Source: an archaeon (GTDB taxonomy: Archaea; Thermoproteota; Nitrososphaeria; Nitrososphaerales; Gagatemarchaeaceae). Taken from it: a stretch of DNA of 64,000 bases. Made by a program: the position numbers and the translations under genes. The DNA is taken from positions 114,909 through 178,908 of the forward strand of contig JAJZNC010000060.1 in the NCBI GenBank assembly GCA_021848045.1. The letters are read 5' to 3'. Shown piece by piece: positions 1 to 7,663 of the stretch (within the stretch, counting starts at the first letter, position 1; each line of letters starts with the position of its first letter). Below the pieces are notes generated by a model. That model was not told where the DNA came from and made no database searches. It was given only the letters and a program-made list of their open reading frames with translations.

Positions 1-538
1 AACGATCTTTCATCCCCCATTTGATGAACCTCTTCTCCCAAAGAATTCCCCCAGTGAGCAATTCAGTAAGTCGGATTTCAGTCCCTTTGCTCTCACCTTT
101 TTCGAGGTCCTCCCGCATCAGCGACGGGTTGTACTTCAACAACAGATTCCGGATGACCTCCAGCTTCTCGTTCACCTCTCTTTTGTCCTTGCCATCCAAT
201 CGCCTGAAGGTCCTCAGAAGAAGATAGCGGAGGTCGAAGAGTAGATCATAACAGCGGCCCAGTGCTATCGCAATCCGCGTGTTAGTTATGATTTCGAGGT
301 CGTCTTCCTCTTCCGCGAGCCTAATGAATCTGATTCGCTCCAGTTCCCGCCTTCCTGCATCGGTAAGTACGTAACGACCTTCTTCGTCTTTTGAGATGAA
401 TTCCGATTCACCAAGCCTCGCCAGCGTGACATAGATTGTTTTGTCGGGCCTTCTTGATTCCCTGACCAGGTCGGAGTAACGTGTTGGCCCCTTCTTGAGC
501 AATTCTAGAATTGAACCCTTCACTGTGCCGTCTGGCAT
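1..538 (-). CDS. Winged-helix transcriptional regulator (partial, runs off left edge)
   Basis: The frame is open from an ATG at 538 to the left edge, so the C-terminus lies outside the window. About 179 residues are visible. Residues 1-70 look like a winged helix: a short N-terminal helix with LLKKGPTRYSDLV, a recognition helix around RRPDKTIYVTLARL, and a wing ending in a YVLTDAGRREL-type strand typical of PadR/MarR-like archaeal regulators. The rest is helical and charged, perhaps a dimerisation arm. It is divergent from the 607-2068 operon and shares a promoter region full of CCTAC/GTAGG half-sites, so autoregulation and control of that operon are likely. The ligand is unknown. Confidence 0.8.
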   Translation of the reverse strand, partial: MPDGTVKGSILELLKKGPTRYSDLVRESRRPDKTIYVTLARLGESEFISKDEEGRYVLTDAGRRELERIRFIRLAEEEDDLEIITNTRIAIALGRCYDLLFDLRYLLLRTFRRLDGKDKREVNEKLEVIRNLLLKYNPSLMREDLEKGESKGTEIRLTELLTGGILWEKRFIKWGMKDR

Positions 539-545
539 CAACCTA

Positions 546-602
546 CCTACGCGTAGGAAGGCTTATAAGGATAACTCTACGCAGTCCCTACCCATAGGTA
601 GG
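546..602. promoter_or_regulatory. Divergent promoter with palindromic CCTAC/GTAGG operators
   Basis: A perfect 12-bp palindrome CCTACGCGTAGG lies at 546-557. A second inverted repeat, CCTAC (587-591) and GTAGG (598-602), flanks a 6-bp spacer. Between them CTTATAAG (562-569) is itself palindromic and can act as a TATA box on both strands, about 25 bp from the ATG at 538 and about 40 bp from the ATG at 607. The layout fits one repressor controlling both directions. Confidence 0.6.
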
Positions 603-606
603 TAAG

Positions 607-816
607 ATGGAACTGCAGCACGAAGAATCCGCGCTAGTCAAAATTCGCTGCGTAAAATCGTGGGCGATCGCGAGCCTAAGGGCTGATTCCCCGCTAAGAA
701 AAGTGCTAGAACGCGAACTTGACGTCATACGAGTCGACGAGTTTGTTGTAAAATTAGGAGTATGGCTGCAGCTCTTGGAGGTAGAAGAGGAGGAGAGAGA
801 CAATGGCCGGTACTGA
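607..816 (+). CDS. Small soluble protein of unknown function, first gene of operon
   Basis: This 69-residue reading frame starts with an ATG about 40 bp after the shared TATA element. Its stop overlaps the start of the next gene by 14 bp, which suggests translational coupling. No domain is recognised. It is charged and predicted helical, with no membrane segment, and ends in an acidic stretch (EVEEEERD). It could be a small partner of the membrane and coiled-coil proteins encoded downstream. The overlap and the promoter support it as a real gene, but nothing shows its function. Confidence 0.5.
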   Translation: MELQHEESALVKIRCVKSWAIASLRADSPLRKVLERELDVIRVDEFVVKLGVWLQLLEVEEEERDNGRY

Positions 817-1108
817 CCTGCTCCTGGACTGGACTATCCTGTTCGAAGTTGGCTACCTCATCCTCGACGCGTTTGTGAACTTCGACAAGAAGAATCGGGA
901 AATGACTGCGAGACGGATCGTGGTGGTCTCCCTGCTGTCTCTTCTTGGGTCGTCAATCCTGTTGGTACTCGTCGGACAGGTCAATCAGGACCTTCCTGCG
1001 TTCACGGGCCCTCTTCTAAGCGCCGTCTGGATTGCGTTGCTCTTCTTGGTCTTCCGCGGCTCCTGGATGCTCTATCATTCCATGCTCGCCTATTCTGGGC
1101 GTCTCTAG
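803..1108 (+). CDS. Small integral membrane protein
   Basis: The 101-residue protein has hydrophobic segments at about residues 8-24, 42-60 and 68-92, separated by a basic stretch (DKKNREMTARR) that probably faces the cytoplasm. The start overlaps the preceding gene by 14 bp, and the stop is 9 bp before the GTG of the following coiled-coil gene, so the three probably form one operon. No family is recognised. One reading is that it anchors the downstream coiled-coil/nuclease-like protein to the membrane, since RmuC proteins carry their membrane segment and coiled coil in one chain. That link is inference. Confidence 0.65.
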   Translation: MAGTDLLLDWTILFEVGYLILDAFVNFDKKNREMTARRIVVVSLLSLLGSSILLVLVGQVNQDLPAFTGPLLSAVWIALLFLVFRGSWMLYHSMLAYSGRL

Positions 1109-1117
1109 TCGGAGCGA

Positions 1118-2068
1118 GTGGACACCGTGGAGCTGGTGGAAAAGCGGACCTCCGAGACACTCGCTCCGATGGGTGAGAAAGTCGGAAAAATCGAAGCCAT
1201 CGCGGACGCCCTGAGGGCTTCCGTCGAGCAGTGGGACAAGAAGGCACCTCAGACTCTTGATGCGATAAAGAAGGCGAGCGACGCAACGAGCAGGTCTAAC
1301 GAGTGGATCTTCAACTGGGTGGAGATGGCGAAGAAGGACATGAACCACATCGCCAGCCGGTACGAGGAGATGGCCGAGGCGCACCGAAATGGCGCGGCGA
1401 CAATCTACCTGGTTTCAAACAAGCTGGAGTCGCTGGTCGAGAGGGCCTCGATTCTCGAGGAGGCCATAGACGAGCTCCTGGCCGACCGCGCTGGGGCACC
1501 AAAGGAGGATGGGAACGTTGACGGCCCCGGCAGCAAAAGCTTGGTACAAGCGGGGGTGGCGGAATCGAGTCTGGTCGTTGCAGCGGAGAAAGAGGGTACC
1601 GCAACAGGGCGCAAGCAGCTGACCAGGGAGGACGGGCTGGCAAACAGGGAGCGGGGCAACAACGCCCAGCTGATGTTCTGCGAGCAGATTCTTCGTGGGG
1701 CAGGGAAGCTGGTGGACAACAGCATAAAGGAGGGGACCCCGGACTACGTCTTCTACGCTCCCGGGACGCGCAACCCCAGGGGCGTAGGCGCGTTCAAGGC
1801 ACTGACGTTAAGAGAGGACGGGACTAGGCAGAGGTGGATACCGAGGAGGAAGGTGCTCGCGGAGCAGCGCATGGCCCTGAAGTTGGGCGTCCCGCTCATC
1901 CTGTTCGTCCTTAATTTCGCGAACGGAAGGATTTGGTCCAAGGTCGTAGCGGTGGGGGAGCTGAAGGAGTTCAGCGGGCTCACCACGCCTCTGATGATGG
2001 TGGAAAACGACACGCAAGCAGAGAAGGCGTGCAAGGAGACGCTGGAGATGGCCCTCCAGCTGCTCTGA
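1118..2068 (+). CDS. Coiled-coil protein with degenerate PD-(D/E)XK-like C-terminal domain
   Basis: The 316-residue protein starts with GTG 9 bp after the membrane-protein gene. Residues 1-125 are Glu/Lys/Ala-rich and predicted coiled coil. Residues 126-180 are a low-complexity linker. Residues 181-316 resemble a restriction-endonuclease-like fold: a PD at 208-209, a strand with FK at 226-227, Q250 in a helix, then LGVPLILFVL (256-265) as the next strand. The acidic residue expected two before the lysine is Ala225, so a classical catalytic site is not complete. The order resembles RmuC without its membrane segment. Family membership is tentative. Confidence 0.6.
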   Translation: MDTVELVEKRTSETLAPMGEKVGKIEAIADALRASVEQWDKKAPQTLDAIKKASDATSRSNEWIFNWVEMAKKDMNHIASRYEEMAEAHRNGAATIYLVSNKLESLVERASILEEAIDELLADRAGAPKEDGNVDGPGSKSLVQAGVAESSLVVAAEKEGTATGRKQLTREDGLANRERGNNAQLMFCEQILRGAGKLVDNSIKEGTPDYVFYAPGTRNPRGVGAFKALTLREDGTRQRWIPRRKVLAEQRMALKLGVPLILFVLNFANGRIWSKVVAVGELKEFSGLTTPLMMVENDTQAEKACKETLEMALQLL

Positions 2069-2363
2069 TGCGCGGACGTGCTTCCGCTGTCACGCATTGT
2101 CGCGACAGTCTCGCCTGTCCAGCGGTGCTCGCCCGCACACGGCGCCGCACCCTTTTTTATTACTAAGCAAGCCCCTAATCTTGACCATCAGCACATCGCG
2201 ACAACCCGTGCACCCGCACCTCCCAACCCCCTTTGACAGTCCGCCTGTCGCCGGCCGACCGCAGTCGGATAGTTCCGCGTTGCTAGAGTGTTTTCGTTCA
2301 ACCCGTCCCTAGAGGCATCCGTTGGCTTCGGCTCGAATAGTCTCCTGAGACACAGCGCGTACG
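2069..2363. other. Intergenic gap between convergent genes
   Basis: About 295 bp with no convincing gene. A T-run (2152-2159) after the operon end could help termination of the plus-strand operon. Short open frames here have no start context or family resemblance. Confidence 0.4.
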
Positions 2364-2720
2364 TTACCCCCTACGCCTCTCTATCACGACTCGCTTGCCG
2401 TCTATCCTCGCGACCAGCTCCTCGAGTGGCTTGAAGGGGAAGGCGCTGTCACTCACGAACTCGCTGGGGAGGTTGATGCTGTGCCTCCCCTTTGACACGT
2501 AGATCTTGACCTTTGCTTGCGCCGTCGCAGGATTATTACTCGGTAGCTTCAAAAGGTATCCCTGCTTCAATATCTCGAGGTGCCGCCTCGCATACAGAGA
2601 GGTGCTCGTCTCCTTCATCGAGGTCGTCATGAGGGTGAGCAGGAAACGCGAGAACGACGCAGAGAGGATAGCCTCCCTGATGCTGTCGTCCAGGGCTAGA
2701 CTGGGAGCGGATTCTGCCAA
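2364..2720 (-). CDS. Hypothetical protein, 118 aa
   Basis: A complete frame from ATG (2720) to stop. The N-terminal 60 residues are predicted helical (DDSIREAILSASFSRFLLTL). A mixed strand region follows, with VKIYVSKGRHSINLPS and a basic C-terminus (GKRVVIERRRG). No family is recognised. The C-terminal half could be a small beta domain that binds nucleic acid, but nothing in the sequence proves this. It stands alone and is convergent with the 1118-2068 gene. A frame overlapping its 5' part in another phase (2536-2901) is rich in Pro, Gly and His and looks like a shadow. Confidence 0.5.
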   Translation of the reverse strand: MAESAPSLALDDSIREAILSASFSRFLLTLMTTSMKETSTSLYARRHLEILKQGYLLKLPSNNPATAQAKVKIYVSKGRHSINLPSEFVSDSAFPFKPLEELVARIDGKRVVIERRRG

Positions 2721-2922
2721 AGTTTAGATTATTAGTTGCCACTACTCTAACCAGTTTTTCGAGCGGATTAGCCGTGCAGGAGACCGTGAAGTTGCCCTCG
2801 GGAAGGGCGGCGCTTCCGTCTGCAGGGCACCTACCTGGATGAAGAAGCACACCCCCAATTCTCTTGTGATTCGGTGCAAAAGATAAATCGAGGACCCTCA
2901 TCCAAAATGTAAGCAGAAGTCT

Positions 2923-3189
2923 ATGAAATCGATACTAGTGGCCGGCGTTTTCCTAGTGGTCGGTCTGGCCTTCTTCTTTCTTGCTCCCGTCTATCAAGTT
3001 TCGTACCATAACCCTCCGGTCTGCAATTCGGCCAACGCGGTGATATATTGTGGTGCGGTGGTCCCTCCTTCAATCTGGAAGTCACTGAGCTGCGTTGTCG
3101 GCATCGGAGCAGGAGTGATATATGTCACCGGTCCCTTTCCCTCACCTCGGTATCGTTTAGGCGATTTCCTTCTTTATTGTCCCCTTTGA
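2923..3189 (+). CDS. Small exported or membrane protein
   Basis: The 88-residue frame begins with MKSILVAGVFLVVGLAFFFL, a clear signal anchor (residues 3-21). A short Cys-containing loop follows (Cys34 and Cys43), then a second hydrophobic segment at about 53-68. The last residues (PFPSPRYRLGDFLLYCPL) look unlike a membrane-protein tail, and a frameshift or truncation near 3140 is possible. No family is recognised. It lies in the A+T-richer accessory part of the window. Confidence 0.45.
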   Translation: MKSILVAGVFLVVGLAFFFLAPVYQVSYHNPPVCNSANAVIYCGAVVPPSIWKSLSCVVGIGAGVIYVTGPFPSPRYRLGDFLLYCPL

Positions 3190-3595
3190 ACCAAGTCAGC
3201 CGATGAATCCTGACAGGCCTTCAAAATTGCCAAAGCCGACATCAACTCGACAGGGAGTTTATGGGGAGCTTTTTGCCCCTATTGCGAGGACGTTTTGAGA
3301 AAATACGTTATCTGACAGACTGAATGAGAATCAGGTCATTGCTGTTGCAACATTCTTGAAGGCACAATGATTGCCACTAACTAACGTTAGTGAGAAGCGA
3401 ATCGACATCAAAGACATTTGTCCCGACAAAGTAACGGAACTACTCATTGAAGCGAAAGGCGAGATTGGTTCGAAGGGTCGGACTGAGCGTTACAAGGAGA
3501 GTTTCTCTCTTGGACAGAAGAAGGGACCGTTTAGGCAAGCAGCTACTATGGGCGGCTCATGCTTTCAGCACTGCCCCCTCGTCTCGAATGCTTGA
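3190..3595. other. Gene-poor stretch with a 12-bp palindrome
   Basis: About 400 bp without a convincing gene. A perfect palindrome ACTAACGTTAGT lies at 3380-3391. A 74-codon frame from a TTG at 3371 runs to 3595 and begins inside the palindrome. It has no family resemblance, and its end abuts the convergent secreted-protein gene. It is treated as doubtful. Confidence 0.35.
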
Positions 3596-4531
3596 TTAGG
3601 AATCCTTCCAACCGAGGGTGAGGGTCGTGGCGCCGCTATTCCAGCCAGCGGTTGGAGTGCAGAAGGTATCGGGCGTCGATGCGCTCGTAGTAGCGGTACC
3701 GCCACTGGGGCTCGTTGTGTAGGAGACCGAGCCAAAGGCATCTGAGGTCGTTCCGGGCATCTGCGTACAGGTGCTCAAATTGATGGGTTCGAGGGCGCCC
3801 GCATAAGCCAAGGGATACTGGTCAGAAGTGCACTGGTACAGAATTGAATGTGTGCCCGCGGAGGTATCCTTGGCGTTTATCCCGTACCCCGGTCCGTTAT
3901 TGATGCAACCGGATATACTTGAGTAGTATGTCATCACCCCTTGAATGGTGTCACCGTTACTTGTGCTCACAGGGGTGGCATAATCGACGATGCTTCCGAT
4001 AAGGGCATACGCCGTAAGCCTAAAGCTATTGGAGCAGTCAGTTGAGGTGATGCAGCCATAGGTCAGAAGGGGCTGTATTATGTCCGGGTTGTTCTGGGTC
4101 GAGTAGTACACAAGAGCGTCGAACAGTCCTACTCCTTGGTTCGAACCAAATGATCCGCTTGAGGGATTTGGAGGACGGGTCCATTGATCCTGGAAGCTGG
4201 CAAAATATTGGTTGAGGTTCAACCCACCCTCCGTTCCGAGAGCCTCAGGTCCGCCGGAGCAGCAGGAATAAACCACACTCGTCATAGAGCACGGGATAGC
4301 CGCGTTCGCCACGACGCTGCCGTTCGGAAAAATAATCGTGCCAGCTGCAGAATTCACAATCGAACCCGACGGTACTTCACGGGCGCAGAACGATCCTCCG
4401 TCCTGCGAGGATACCGCAGAAGTCGAAAGGGGTGCCGCGATTGCGGTCGACAATCCGCCTGATGTGATTAGGACCGCTAATAGTGCAAACATACCTATGA
4501 CCTCCAGTTTGGATATTGCCCGGCGCATCAT
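3596..4531 (-). CDS. Secreted Cys-rich protein
   Basis: The 311-residue protein starts with a basic N-region and a hydrophobic core (residues 11-32) ending in an Ala-rich site, a typical signal peptide. The mature part is rich in Ser, Thr, Gly and Asn, with about a dozen cysteines, including a CC pair near residue 90, so disulfides outside the cell are likely. The C-terminus repeats TTS/SGG patterns and ends in TLGWKDS. No catalytic motif is recognised. A TATA-like CTTTTTAGG about 30 bp upstream of the ATG supports the start. It is probably an extracellular enzyme or binding protein, as its neighbours to 8.9 kb are also exported. Confidence 0.65.
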   Translation of the reverse strand: MMRRAISKLEVIGMFALLAVLITSGGLSTAIAAPLSTSAVSSQDGGSFCAREVPSGSIVNSAAGTIIFPNGSVVANAAIPCSMTSVVYSCCSGGPEALGTEGGLNLNQYFASFQDQWTRPPNPSSGSFGSNQGVGLFDALVYYSTQNNPDIIQPLLTYGCITSTDCSNSFRLTAYALIGSIVDYATPVSTSNGDTIQGVMTYYSSISGCINNGPGYGINAKDTSAGTHSILYQCTSDQYPLAYAGALEPINLSTCTQMPGTTSDAFGSVSYTTSPSGGTATTSASTPDTFCTPTAGWNSGATTLTLGWKDS

Positions 4532-4574
4532 TGCGTCCGAAAGTCATTGGCCCGGACCTAAAAAGGAAGATTCA

Positions 4575-4609
4575 CAACTGATAACTCAATTGAATAATCA
4601 ACTGATAAC
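4575..4609. repeat. Two direct repeats upstream of secreted-protein promoter
   Basis: CAACTGATAAC occurs at 4575-4585 and again at 4599-4609, 24 bp apart centre to centre (just over two helical turns). Both copies lie directly upstream of the TATA-like element near 4562 that serves the 3596-4531 gene. Same-face spacing at that position fits an activator or repressor site, perhaps for the winged-helix protein encoded next door. Confidence 0.45.
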
Positions 4610-4651
4610 AATGTTCTGTAAAATCACAGGCAAGCCGCCTCTACTATCTTC

Positions 4652-5038
4652 CTAGGCCTCTCCTGTCTGCCGGTATCCCTTCAAAGTATCTTCTATGTAC
4701 CTGAGCAGGATCGGGTCACTACAGGTGAACTTGTAGGTCTTATGCGTTCTATCTCCATGACCTTTTGTGGTGACCTCGGCCACGAGATGAAGTCGTAGCG
4801 ACGAATACTGGGGCTCGTACGAGCCTGGTTGGCCGCGAATGGCTCCGATGACTTCACTTGGGTAGAGACGTGTCTTGTGACAAATCTCGGAGACAGAAAG
4901 CGGGTCCAGGCTGTTCATGAGAGTCCAAAGCACGAGACGCCGCACCCGTCCTCGCAATGCCATGTTAAGCAAGCGACGATCGACATTAGGGTCGCGCGTG
5001 GCATCAGCCATGACAAACCCAGAAGATTGTTCTACCAT
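4652..5038 (-). CDS. Small winged-helix DNA-binding protein
   Basis: The 128-residue protein matches the archaeal single-wHTH pattern. RRLVLWTLMNSLDPLSVSEI gives helices 1-2, SEVIGAIRG the recognition region, and LHLVAEVTTKG...YKFT a wing. An acidic/aromatic C-terminal helix follows. Either M1 (5038) or M10 (5011) could be the start. A TATA-like GTAAATACG near 5046 favours 5011, and a TTTTAG element near 5065 favours 5038. It is upstream of and co-oriented with the secreted-protein gene and could regulate it through the 4575-4609 repeats. The effector is unknown. Confidence 0.7.
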   Translation of the reverse strand: MVEQSSGFVMADATRDPNVDRRLLNMALRGRVRRLVLWTLMNSLDPLSVSEICHKTRLYPSEVIGAIRGQPGSYEPQYSSLRLHLVAEVTTKGHGDRTHKTYKFTCSDPILLRYIEDTLKGYRQTGEA

Positions 5039-5064
5039 CCTCGTATTTACGCATTTTCACGAAA

Positions 5065-5535
5065 CTAAAAGCCGAAAAGTCGTGTTATGACTAACATTGA
5101 TGAATTTGAACGTAATTGGGTGTGCGAACCTGCCTTGTCGCTGGAGCGGATTATCTCGCGCTTCCTCTTCGAGGGCTCTATCCAGTCCAGCGCGCGATAG
5201 ACCCTCTGCACCTTCTTCCTGTTGACGGGCGTGCCGAGCACCCTGGTGAGCTGCGCCGCTATCCTCCTCGTCCCGTAGGTGGGCCTCTTGACGGCTATCT
5301 CTCTTGCCTTCTCCGTGACAACGGGGTCGAGCGAGACCGTACGCCTCGTCTTCGCGTAGTAGTAGAGGTTCCTGCTCGCGCCTGCGTGGAGGAGCGCCTT
5401 CCCGAGGCTCATTCCAGAGTCAGGCATCGCCCTGATCACCAAGAGCCTCTCCCCCTTTGTCTGCTCCAAAATGTTGGACGAATCGGTTGGAACGGCACTA
5501 GCATAGCTGGATCGTTGGAAGCACGCTCGAACCAT
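5065..5535 (-). pseudogene. IS3-family transposase OrfB remnant (N-terminal part only)
   Basis: Residues 30-130 of this frame show the IS3 OrfB N-terminal signature: a helical MPDSGMSLGKALLHAG region, then the HTH_21-type segment with YGTRRIAAQL and a VNRKKVQRVYRALDWI helix. The rve-type DDE catalytic domain, about 150 residues, is missing, and the frame ends in unrelated sequence. The first 20 or so residues come from overlap with the neighbouring propeller gene. The homologous DNA spans roughly 5120-5475. It is a dead fragment, so no transposition activity is expected. It marks past insertion-sequence activity in this accessory region. No terminal repeats were recognised. Confidence 0.8.
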
Positions 5536-7222
5536 TGAATATGTGCAGCGTCACGCATACCCCGTACCCAGCTATCCAACCTCCCGCGGCCGCCCAAATT
5601 GGCCCGCTTGCTGACCCCGCCACCTGGGTAAGGGAAGGTATTGAAAACGCGATAATAGCGGTGCCGTTATAACCAACCAATTCCGCTTGGTTGGTGGGGT
5701 ACTCACCACCGAAGAGAACCGCCGAGTCAGTCTGTATCACGGCAACAGGATTACCTGACACCCTCGCGAAGCTATAGTTCCATAGTAGATTCCCTGCTGA
5801 GTCAAGCAACATGACTCCTGTATCATCTCCAATGGCGATGTGGGAACCGTCCGAAGACATGACCACAGGCTGCACCTCCGTGAAGAGCTGCCGTTGCCAG
5901 AGCAAGGCCCCCCGGGTCCCGTCAAAGTAGAGCAGACTGCCGTTGTCGGCACCGGATACGGTTCCCACCGCCACGCGGGACCCATTGCTCGACATTTGGA
6001 TGAATTTGACATTCGGTTCTTCAGTGTAATTCCAGACCTGCTGCCCTTGTGAATTCAGATAGAACACCCCCTTGTCAGCGTATGTAATCGCGCTCCCATC
6101 GTTCGACATTGCGAATTGACCGATTGAGCCTCGAGTAGGGGAGGTGTAGTTCCAGAGATCGAGTCCATCGCTGTTGAAGCAGATTATCCCGCTTTGGCCG
6201 TTCCCGTTTGTGTATGCCACGACGACTTTCGACCCGTTACCTGACATGGCGACATTCTGCAGGTACGTCCCCTGCGCCGCCGTGAAGTTCCAGAGCGCCG
6301 CACCCCCTCTATTGAAGACCAACAGTTGGCTGCTGCCATTTACTGGGCACAAGCATGGACCCTCCCCGAACGCCTGTCCGTTTCCTGCTGTCCCGGTGGC
6401 AGCGACATAAGAGCCATTGCCTGAAATTGCCACCGAGCCGACGGTACTGCCGTTTGTCACGTGCCTCCAGACCACTCTTGGTTGCCCCTTCAGGGCTACA
6501 AGATACACAGAGCCGTTATACCCACCCGTATCTGACGTTCCGGCCGCGGCGTAGGTTCCGTCAGGGCTTACGCTGAGTGCGTCAACTGTTTGGATTCCTG
6601 ATAGATTGGTTGGCGCGGTATTCGGAAACTCGATGCTGAAGTTAAGATAGTTCCAAATCTCCCGATAAATCAGCCAGGTTTCATTCGCGACAGAGTATGA
6701 GTAGAAATCCTGTGCGGTGACAGTGCCCCTGAAATTACCGAGGAAGGGGTTTTCTCCGTAAAAGCTGAAGTTCGAGTTAACCACCGCTGACTTCTCTGAT
6801 GTCACAGTTACGCTCTGAGTTAGGTTCGCTATGGTGGAGGGACTTCTCCAAGGTGCGAATGTGCTGTTCACCAGTGAGAGTATCTCTTTCGGACCGGTGT
6901 AGACGCCCTTAAGTCCTGCCAGGTTGCCCAAACCCAACCAAATCAGGGTCGCATTTCCAGCGTACTGGCCAGCGATTCCTGACACATTGCCGTCGGAAAG
7001 GAGCTGCATATGGTGGGTGAAGTCGCTGAGCACAATGTCCGTCATTGACGTGCTCGCTGACGTAGTCGCGGTTTGAGACTGGGATGATCTCGGTGACGAA
7101 TTCGAACTAGAAGGTCGTGACTGCAACAGTAATCCATAACCCGCGAAAGCCACGACAATCAACACGACCATTGCTAGGGTTACCAGCTTTGTTGAGACTC
7201 CAGACCGCCCTCCACGCTTCAA
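5498..7222 (-). CDS. Membrane-anchored NTF2-like plus beta-propeller surface protein
   Basis: The 574-residue protein has a basic N-terminus and one membrane segment (about 12-33), a Ser/Thr-rich stalk (36-60), then a SnoaL/NTF2-like domain (about 60-195) containing FTHHMQLLSDGN and a late NETWLIYREIWN strand. Residues 205-560 form a WD40/PQQ-like propeller with recurring blades of the type (V/M)S(S/N)(D/N)GS and LWNYT. Many NXS/T sites suggest glycosylation outside the cell. The start is TTG. The IS3 remnant begins within about 25 bp of the gene's end, so the extreme C-terminus may have been altered. Function is unknown; a sensor or adhesin-like role is possible. Confidence 0.75.
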   Translation of the reverse strand: MKRGGRSGVSTKLVTLAMVVLIVVAFAGYGLLLQSRPSSSNSSPRSSQSQTATTSASTSMTDIVLSDFTHHMQLLSDGNVSGIAGQYAGNATLIWLGLGNLAGLKGVYTGPKEILSLVNSTFAPWRSPSTIANLTQSVTVTSEKSAVVNSNFSFYGENPFLGNFRGTVTAQDFYSYSVANETWLIYREIWNYLNFSIEFPNTAPTNLSGIQTVDALSVSPDGTYAAAGTSDTGGYNGSVYLVALKGQPRVVWRHVTNGSTVGSVAISGNGSYVAATGTAGNGQAFGEGPCLCPVNGSSQLLVFNRGGAALWNFTAAQGTYLQNVAMSGNGSKVVVAYTNGNGQSGIICFNSDGLDLWNYTSPTRGSIGQFAMSNDGSAITYADKGVFYLNSQGQQVWNYTEEPNVKFIQMSSNGSRVAVGTVSGADNGSLLYFDGTRGALLWQRQLFTEVQPVVMSSDGSHIAIGDDTGVMLLDSAGNLLWNYSFARVSGNPVAVIQTDSAVLFGGEYPTNQAELVGYNGTAIIAFSIPSLTQVAGSASGPIWAAAGGWIAGYGVCVTLHIFNGSSVLPTIQLC

Positions 7223-7663
7223 GAGGAATTCCCCCTAATTTTTAGATGACGAGTCTTTTAGAGATATTGGAGGAATGTTCTCAGTCGGGAGGTCGGGAGA
7301 CGCAAAAAGCTTACCGAGAGCAATGAAGGAGTAAGGAGTCGCTTTTCGCATAATCTCAGCGCGGACTCAGCATGCGTGTACATTTTCCATCAGACGCTCA
7401 TTACGTCTGTAGCAAACAGGGCAGAAATGAGCCGTTCTCGATACGCGGAGCGGCATTTTCACCCACTTTTGGGAATCTCTGGTTAGTCTGAACATGATTG
7501 CGTTTCCTGAAATGTTTCGTCGCCACCAGAGGACAATCAAACTATCTTGTGGCAGATCCGGTCGGTTCAGATTCGTTCCCCAATTTTCCAGTAGGGCGCT
7601 TGTTCCGAAAGAAACCAGATAGGATGAGACGGCCCAACTTTCGCGCGTGATGTTCCTTCCTTC
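7223..7663. other. Intergenic stretch of 440 bp
   Basis: No convincing gene. TATA-like elements on the minus strand near 7240 and 7262 probably serve the propeller gene. The frame 7542-7991 on the minus strand overlaps the C-terminal part of the next gene in another phase, has biased Arg-rich composition and is a shadow. Confidence 0.4.

Noticed and set aside
3371..3595. 74-codon frame starting with TTG in a palindrome
   Set aside because: No family resemblance, start lies in a likely regulatory palindrome, and it ends at the convergent gene.
3596..4531. Glutamic peptidase assignment for this secreted protein
   Set aside because: It is Cys-rich and exported like the 7664 gene, but the WVG, QAG and W-E motif order is missing.
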